DNA of 47,225 nucleotides. Origin: an uncultured Acidobacteriia bacterium (GTDB lineage: Bacteria; Acidobacteriota; Terriglobia; Bryobacterales; Bryobacteraceae). The position numbers and the translations under genes are program-made. Positions within the stretch are counted from its first letter, which is position 1. Every line of letters starts with the position of its first letter. Shown piece by piece: positions 41,978 through 47,225 of the stretch. The stretch is from NCBI GenBank assembly GCA_903900705.1, contig CAIUOG010000158.1:1-47225 (forward strand), in the 5' to 3' direction. The notes beneath the pieces were generated by a model. The model made no database searches. It had not been told where the DNA came from and saw only the letters and a list, made by a program, of their open reading frames with translations.

Positions 41978-42769
41978 TCAGGCGCAATCGCAACGCAGTC
42001 GCGCCTGACCCAGATAAATCTCGTCACCGGGCAGCAGACGGACTCCGCGTGCCGCGTGCGGCGGCACGTCGATGCGCTTGCCGTCGCGGAAGATTACGGT
42101 GCCCACGGAACTGCCATCGTCGTAAATGCGCCAGTCACCGCTTGCGCCGTCGAAGCGAAGATGCGCGTGGGCGCGGGAGACGGTCGCTGTGATCTCGTCG
42201 GCGCCTTCGGCGAACGTCAGGTCATTTCGCCGCACCGTGCGGCCCATGGCGTCCTGCACTTCGTGGACGCGGCCCAGGTTGATATGGGGCCGGTCTGCCA
42301 GGAAATCCACCGCGGACGACGCCCCTGCCAGGGTGATCAGGCGCATGGGAACCAGCGGGATTTCGGGCGGCGGCGGGGGCGCCTGTGCCTCGGGAGCCTT
42401 TTCGCAGATCACTCGCATTTCCACTGCCGGATTCTCGGGGTATTCCACCGTAACGGCAATCTCTTCCGGTGCTTCCACGCCCGCTTCCACCAGGCTCGAA
42501 CGGACATCCGCCAGCATCTGCTCCGGGGCGAAGAGAGCTTCCAGCAACGCGCGGCGCTCCGGGCTGGAGGCCTCCAGTTCCACGCGGACGCGGTCAAACG
42601 GGAAGACGCGGTTGCCCCGCTTGCCAACCGACGCGCGGGCGGCCACCTGATCGAGCGCCGCCCGGTACAGTTCAATCGCTTCGCTCGAAGCCGGCTCGTC
42701 CGTCGAGCCGCCAAAAATCCCGCGCAGGCGTTCGTCGAGGGTCTTTTCAATTCGCTTCAGGAGGCTCAT
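41978..42769 (-). CDS. FHA-domain protein with FhaA-like N-terminus
   Basis: A 263-residue cytosolic protein. The N-terminus (LLKRIEKTLDERLRGIFGG onward, to about residue 125) resembles the DUF3662 domain of actinobacterial FhaA. A Pro-rich linker (PPPPPEIPLVP) follows, then an FHA domain at about 155-260 with LGRVHEV, VSRAHAHLRFD, IYDDGSSVGT and LLPGDEIYLG. FHA domains bind phosphothreonine, so it probably reads phosphorylation by the kinase encoded two genes upstream. It is 22 bases downstream of the SEDS-PBP fusion gene. In mycobacteria FhaA works with PknB and the lipid II flippase; the same role here is inferred. Confidence 0.88.
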   Translation of the reverse strand: MSLLKRIEKTLDERLRGIFGGSTDEPASSEAIELYRAALDQVAARASVGKRGNRVFPFDRVRVELEASSPERRALLEALFAPEQMLADVRSSLVEAGVEAPEEIAVTVEYPENPAVEMRVICEKAPEAQAPPPPPEIPLVPMRLITLAGASSAVDFLADRPHINLGRVHEVQDAMGRTVRRNDLTFAEGADEITATVSRAHAHLRFDGASGDWRIYDDGSSVGTVIFRDGKRIDVPPHAARGVRLLPGDEIYLGQARLRCDCA

Positions 42770-42791
42770 ACGGGTCTGCTTTTCTGCTCAC

Positions 42792-45700
42792 TCAGGGGAT
42801 CAGCTTCAGTTGTTGCGCGGCGGTCACGATGTCGCCCGCCATGGGCGCCGCCGCCGTTCCGCCATAATGTCCATTCTCCGCCAGAATCGAGAATGCGATC
42901 CGTTTGGCCTGGGGCGCGGGCGTTTCGGAATACGGCGCGAAGCCGATAAACCAGGCATGGGACGGCGCGTTCGCCAGTTCCGCCGTGCCTGTCTTACCCG
43001 CAATCGGCGGATTGATGGCGAGCAGCCGTTTCCCGGTCCCGCTGGTCACCACCGCCCGCATATCCTTACCCAGCAGGTCCGCCATCTTCTGCGGCAGCAG
43101 ACGCTGCGGCGCGGCCGTGCGGGTGTTGCTGTCATCCATCACCCAGCGGCCAAACGGCAGGCTGCCGCCGGATGCGATGGAAGCCGCCACGCGCGCCATC
43201 TGGAACGGCGAAACCACCACCTGGCCCTGGCCGTAGGAGATCTGCGGCATCTGCGGTTTCAGATTCGCCACCGTCGCCGGATTCGCGACGGCAATGCCGA
43301 TCATCTTCGCCGTGTCAAGCAACTGTTCCGGCCCCACTTTGTACGTGCCCAGCTGCGCGAAGTAGGCATTGCAGGAGACCGCAATGGCGCGGTTCATATC
43401 CAGCGTGCCATGCGCGCCGGTGTCTTCCACGTCGTCCCGGATCGGTCGCTTCGAATTGCCGATGAAGTTGCCGTTGCGGCCATCGGGCAGGCGGATGCAC
43501 TGGTAGGTCTGCGTGGCGAGCGCGGGGTCCAGCCGCAGCGCCGCAATGGCGGTCACGATTTTGAAGGTGGAACCAGGCGGATAGAGACCGTAACGGGCCC
43601 GGTCGAGCAATGCACCCGAGGTCTCGCCCACCGCGAGGCGCTCCTGCGCCAGGTCGGGCGAAGGCCAGTTGACGGAGGCGAGCAGGTCTCCGGTGTCCGG
43701 GTCCATCACCACCAGCGAACCCTTCTGCAAATGCTGTTCTTCGAGGCGCGCCTGGAGAATCTGCCCTGCTTTCAGCTGCAGCCCGGCGTGAATCGAAAGA
43801 TGCACGTTCCGCTCGCGCTGACGAATCTTCTTCACCGCCGGATTATCGGGCTCCCAGCGGTGCCGCAGCAGCGGCAGCAACTCGCGGTAGTCATAACGAA
43901 CCGTGTTGAACGGCTTGCCGTCCACGCCCTGGACTTCCACGATCCGGGCACGGTCGTCATAGCCCTGCAGCCGGATGGCCTCATCCCGCTCAACGAGGGA
44001 ACTATTGGGCGCGCCCCAGCTGGCGCGCGTCCGCAGGTCGCCCAGCAGATGGAACGCCAGAGCCCCCAGCGGATAATGGCGGAAATCGGCGCGATTGCAG
44101 GCTTTGTCGATATCGATTCCCATGTCGGCGTACTGCACGCGATGCTGTTCGAGTTCGGCCCAGTTACTGGTGGCGAGCGGCAGCCCGGTACGGTCGTAAA
44201 TGCTGCCGCGCCGCAGATCGTGGGCAGCGGCAATGAGGCGCGGGTTGTAGATGAAACGCCGGCCGCCATCGGCCTGCAGGACGAGCGTACCCTCACCGGC
44301 GATGGCATCCGCACGGAAAAGCTGCACATAGCCCGCTTTGCTGACCACGCAGAGCATCAGCGCCCCCACCACCATCCCGATCCAGCGCAGGCCCGCATGG
44401 AACGGCGCGGTGCGCGCCGCGGGAGCTTGCTCGCGGCCCAGCGCTACCAGGATTCCGAAGATCAGGAAGTTTGCCAGCATCGAGGTGCGGCCATAGCTGA
44501 GAAACGGGGTGGCGACGCCGGAGAGCGGGAACAGGTCCAGAATCCCGCCGGAGATCAGCAGCAGTTCGGCGCTCACCAGCAGCGCGAGGCCCAGCGCCAG
44601 GAAAAATGCGTAATCCGTGCGGGCGCGCCGGGCGATGCGCAGGGCCTGCCAGACCAGCAGCGCGAAGATTCCATACACGACGGCGATTCCGAGGAAGCCC
44701 CATTCCTCACCGAGCACGGCCACAATCAGATCCGTGTAGCCGGCGGGGATGACGTCCGCCTCACCCAGCCCAGGACCGGCGCCGAGCGGACCGCCCGAGG
44801 CCATCGCCCAGAGCGAGTGCACCACCTGGTCGCCGCCGCGCACCGTGTTGCTCCAGGGGGAGAGCCACATGGAAACGCGGTCGTGAACGGTCTTCGGCGT
44901 TCCGAGGTAGTAGCCGGTGAAAAAGCCGCCGAGCAGCGTGAGCATGCCGCAAATCGCAAGCGGCACACGGTTGCGGGCAATCGCATAAAGCGTGAGGAAG
45001 ACGGCGGCGAAGACCAGCGCCGGCCCCAGGTCCCGCTGCAGATAAAAGAAGAGAACCGCCACGCCGACGCCCAGAATCACCGGCGCGGCATACTGCAGCG
45101 GCGGCAACTCCACGCCCGGCACCAGGAAGCGCTTCTCGCGCAGCTGCCGCAGCATGGGCCAGCGTTTCGAGAAATATCCCGCCAGGAAGAAGACCAGCAG
45201 GATCTTGATCGCCTCCACAGGTTGGAACGGGCCCAGGTTCACCCGCGCGTCACTGCCGGTGGGTCCGGAGCCCAGAAAGATCAGGGCCAGCGAGAGCACA
45301 ATCGCGCCCAGCAGGGGGATGAAGCTGTAGCCGGACGTCGCCGCTTCCCAGTTCACGAAGCTCGCCGCCAGCATGAGCAGACAGCCGGCCGCGACACCCT
45401 GCGCGAACGGGACGAAGATCAGCGTGTCCCGCAGCGGATCTCGCAGGGCCACCATCAGCGCGAAGCCGATGCCCGTCAGAATCAGCAGCAGCGGCAGAAA
45501 TGCCCACGGGCCCGAAAAGCCTCGCGCCATCCACACCAGGCTGGCGAACAGGAAGGCGGCCAGGATCGCTCCGCCCCAGCGGTAGAACTCGCGCGTAAAC
45601 CCTGCAAGGTCGCGCACCGCGATCTGGGGTTTGATCTGCGCGAATTCAGCGGAAGTCAGCAGTGGAATCGTATTGGTTTTGGCGGCCTCCGCGCGTGCGC

Positions 45701-46094
45701 GGAACTCCACCAGGCCGCGGTTCTCCACTACCTCGCCCCTGGAGACGCGGAGGCGCGCCAGTGCGCCCGTATTGGTGAGGACTCCTCCTTCCGCGGCGAG
45801 CTGGTCGAAGATCCGGTGCGCGGCGAATTCCCGATCCGCGGCGTTCTGAAAGACCGCCAGCACCGGGTAGAGTTTTTGGGCGCTGTCCACCTTCGAAAGA
45901 TTGAGTTGCGCCACCGGGCCGGCCGAGCGCCGCAGTTTCGCCGTGTAGACCAGCCACCATGCGCCGGAGACGATCACCGCGGCCATCAGCAGCCAGAGAA
46001 ATTCCGGGGCACGCCCGGCGCGGCGAACGCGCGTGGCCGAACCGGCGGAACGCGCGGCGGCGCGGGATTCAGGGGTGCTGCGCGTAACGGCCAT
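42792..46094 (-). CDS. RodA/FtsW (SEDS) glycosyltransferase fused to class B penicillin-binding protein
   Basis: One 1100-residue protein with both halves of a peptidoglycan synthase. A membrane helix (32-52) precedes an unassigned outer region (53-165). The SEDS domain covers about 168-555: GLGEADVIPAGYTDLIVAVL carries Asp455 at the expected catalytic position, and LSGVATPFLSYGRTSMLAN (524-542) is the FtsW/RodA signature. A further helix (571-588) leads into the PBP part: RRGSIYDRTGLPLA (628-641), then the transpeptidase with Ser842-x-x-Lys845 (PPGSTFK), Ser907-Cys-Asn909 and Lys1034-Thr-Gly (GKTGTAEL). All catalytic motifs are intact. It begins one base after the kinase stop. RodA/PBP2 and FtsW/FtsI pairs are normally separate proteins. 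Confidence 0.95.
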   Translation of the reverse strand: MAVTRSTPESRAAARSAGSATRVRRAGRAPEFLWLLMAAVIVSGAWWLVYTAKLRRSAGPVAQLNLSKVDSAQKLYPVLAVFQNAADREFAAHRIFDQLAAEGGVLTNTGALARLRVSRGEVVENRGLVEFRARAEAAKTNTIPLLTSAEFAQIKPQIAVRDLAGFTREFYRWGGAILAAFLFASLVWMARGFSGPWAFLPLLLILTGIGFALMVALRDPLRDTLIFVPFAQGVAAGCLLMLAASFVNWEAATSGYSFIPLLGAIVLSLALIFLGSGPTGSDARVNLGPFQPVEAIKILLVFFLAGYFSKRWPMLRQLREKRFLVPGVELPPLQYAAPVILGVGVAVLFFYLQRDLGPALVFAAVFLTLYAIARNRVPLAICGMLTLLGGFFTGYYLGTPKTVHDRVSMWLSPWSNTVRGGDQVVHSLWAMASGGPLGAGPGLGEADVIPAGYTDLIVAVLGEEWGFLGIAVVYGIFALLVWQALRIARRARTDYAFFLALGLALLVSAELLLISGGILDLFPLSGVATPFLSYGRTSMLANFLIFGILVALGREQAPAARTAPFHAGLRWIGMVVGALMLCVVSKAGYVQLFRADAIAGEGTLVLQADGGRRFIYNPRLIAAAHDLRRGSIYDRTGLPLATSNWAELEQHRVQYADMGIDIDKACNRADFRHYPLGALAFHLLGDLRTRASWGAPNSSLVERDEAIRLQGYDDRARIVEVQGVDGKPFNTVRYDYRELLPLLRHRWEPDNPAVKKIRQRERNVHLSIHAGLQLKAGQILQARLEEQHLQKGSLVVMDPDTGDLLASVNWPSPDLAQERLAVGETSGALLDRARYGLYPPGSTFKIVTAIAALRLDPALATQTYQCIRLPDGRNGNFIGNSKRPIRDDVEDTGAHGTLDMNRAIAVSCNAYFAQLGTYKVGPEQLLDTAKMIGIAVANPATVANLKPQMPQISYGQGQVVVSPFQMARVAASIASGGSLPFGRWVMDDSNTRTAAPQRLLPQKMADLLGKDMRAVVTSGTGKRLLAINPPIAGKTGTAELANAPSHAWFIGFAPYSETPAPQAKRIAFSILAENGHYGGTAAAPMAGDIVTAAQQLKLIP

Positions 46095-46095
46095 T

Positions 46096-47225
46096 TCAGG
46101 GGTTCGCTTTCGGGTCGGATTTCAGATCGTTCTTTGTGGACGCGGGCAGGGCGGTCGCCTGTTGCGCCGCCGCCAGCGACTTCAGGGCCTGCTCCCGCTC
46201 CTGCGAAACCTTCTCAGCCAGCTGAATGCCGTTGAGGAACGGCGCGACGGAACTGTAGAGCCCCTGGGCATGCTCCAGATCCGTATCGGCATGCTTCAGC
46301 GCGTCCTGCATCTTGTCGATGTCGTGCGCCCGTTTCGCCTCCGCGATCCAGCGCTCGCCCCGCTTGCGGTACGCGTCGGCCAGAGCCTTTTGTTCCCGCC
46401 GCCCCGGCCGGAACCCGTTGCGCTGGGCCTGCTGCAATTCGTCTTCGGCCTGGTCGAGGTCGCTTTCGCTCATGTGAATGAGCGCCAGCCCCAGGTGCGG
46501 GTCGGCGGAATTCGGCAGCAGAGAACGAGCTTCTTCAAAGGCGGACCGGGACGCTTTCAGGTCCCCGGCGCGCAGGCGCAGATGACCGTCCACCAGCTTG
46601 GCTTTGCCGCGAATCGCCTTATCGTCCGGGGCGATGGAAATGGCCTGCGCGAGTGCCGCCTGGGCGCGCTTCCAGTCGCGGGAATAGACAGGCGTGCTTT
46701 CGCTGGCTTCGCGGTAATCGGCGATCACTCGGTCGGCTTCCGCCACGTAGCGTTCCTTCAGGCTGTTGCGCGCGGGGTAGAGCAGCCACGAGCCGAAGCT
46801 CTTTTTCGCGAGTTCCCGGTAGAGTTTCGCGCCCTCATCCGCCGCCAGCTGGCCGGAATCAATCTGCTTCCGCAGCGCCTCGGCGTTGTTCCACATGCGG
46901 ATCTCATACACGATCAGGAAGACCGCGGCAAGAAACGCCACCACGCTCGCGATAATGCTGATGCGCCTCAGTTCCCCGGTGAAACCGGCGGAGGTGGTGA
47001 TGCCCTTCGGCCCCCACCGGGCGGGCCTCGCGCCGGGCTGTGCGACGGGCAAAGGCGGGGGCGGCGCGGTCCGCCGCGTCTGCTCATCAGCCGGTGCATA
47101 CGCGGTCCGCCTTGTGGCGTCCGGATCCTGCGCGGCATCACCTCCGGCCGCGACGTTCCGCGGCTGCGCCAGTTGCTGCCATTCATGCAGCGCCGCCTGG
47201 AACTGGGCCGCGCTGGGGAAACGCC
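46096..47225 (-). CDS. Ser/Thr protein kinase, C-terminal part, with TM and TPR-like outer domain (partial)
   Basis: The frame is open to the window end; TTG 47052 is only the first start codon seen. The outermost visible residues, RFPSAAQFQAALHEWQQL (47168-47223), match the last helix of bacterial Ser/Thr kinase domains, so the catalytic domain should lie beyond the window. A Pro/Arg/Thr-rich juxtamembrane linker follows, then a membrane helix (ISIIASVVAFLAAVFLIVYEI, about 46900-46962), then about 285 residues outside with TPR-like helices (ALAQAISIAPDDKAIRG, AFEEARSLLPNSADPHLGLALIHM) instead of the PASTA repeats of PknB. It is one base from the SEDS-PBP gene. The kinase identity is strong inference from the tail plus context. 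Confidence 0.75.
   Translation of the reverse strand, partial: RFPSAAQFQAALHEWQQLAQPRNVAAGGDAAQDPDATRRTAYAPADEQTRRTAPPPPLPVAQPGARPARWGPKGITTSAGFTGELRRISIIASVVAFLAAVFLIVYEIRMWNNAEALRKQIDSGQLAADEGAKLYRELAKKSFGSWLLYPARNSLKERYVAEADRVIADYREASESTPVYSRDWKRAQAALAQAISIAPDDKAIRGKAKLVDGHLRLRAGDLKASRSAFEEARSLLPNSADPHLGLALIHMSESDLDQAEDELQQAQRNGFRPGRREQKALADAYRKRGERWIAEAKRAHDIDKMQDALKHADTDLEHAQGLYSSVAPFLNGIQLAEKVSQEREQALKSLAAAQQATALPASTKNDLKSDPKANP

Noticed and set aside
42810-46235. 1141-codon open frame on the plus strand opposite the SEDS-PBP fusion
   Set aside because: It is the antisense of a gene with intact catalytic motifs; long antisense frames are common in GC-rich coding DNA. Its translation is rich in Arg, His and Gln, with no known domain.

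Overview
The window looks like chromosomal DNA from an Acidobacteriota member of the Bryobacter/Solibacter type. Three things support this: two secreted proteins end in the TIGR03437 (Solibacter-type) C-terminal domain, there is a planctomycete-type cytochrome/DUF1549/DUF1553 plus DUF1501 gene pair, and the DNA is GC-rich with dense, often overlapping genes. Taxonomy is inferred from protein families only. I see no CRISPR array, insertion sequence, phage gene, rRNA or tRNA, and no gene-less stretch over about 200 bases.

Layout. 1-2668: end of a hypothetical protein, an acyltransferase-3 membrane protein and a convergent ATP-grasp protein. 2741-5263: parts of a periplasmic FAD dehydrogenase (small cytochrome c, GMC subunit, Tat-signal subunit 3). 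5383-9455: small secreted protein, membrane glycosyltransferase, dihaem cytochrome c and PQQ dehydrogenase, each pair overlapping. 9534-14541: conserved unknown protein, a SAM methyltransferase broken by an in-frame TAA, an M28 peptidase, selA and a convergent efp. 14694-18728: PSCyt/PSD1 and DUF1501 pair. 18787-22125: MacAB-like efflux operon (adaptor, permease, ATPase). 22134-28140: flavodoxin-fold oxidoreductase, Tat-exported TIM-barrel protein, a cytochrome c/copper monooxygenase/TIGR03437 fusion, hexose-6-phosphate mutarotase, and an ECF sigma with a membrane anti-sigma that carries an HNH-like outer domain. 28325-34492: small protein, then a minus-strand run HU, M50 protease, two glycosyltransferases, prepilin peptidase, SDR and trigger factor, led by a good sigma-70-type promoter and closed by a strong terminator. 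34588-41974: flavin reductase, clpC, VOC protein, LolD-type ATPase and a 12-repeat NHL protein. 41978-47225: a cell-wall cluster made of a Ser/Thr kinase (partial), a single polypeptide joining a RodA/FtsW SEDS glycosyltransferase to a class B penicillin-binding protein, and an FHA protein.

How the genes work together. Much of the first half is periplasmic electron transfer: haem c, FAD and PQQ enzymes that would pass electrons to the respiratory chain. The most striking system is at the right end. Glycan polymerisation and cross-linking are fused in one 1100-residue protein, flanked by a kinase and a phosphothreonine-reading FHA protein, which recalls the actinobacterial PknB/FhaA/RodA/PbpA set in compact form. 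Other points worth attention are the stop-interrupted methyltransferase, a copper-monooxygenase-like fusion with all expected metal ligands, an EF-P with Asn at the modified-residue position, a PQQ dehydrogenase with the Asp pair associated with lanthanide use, and several -10 boxes so close to start codons that leaderless mRNAs are likely.
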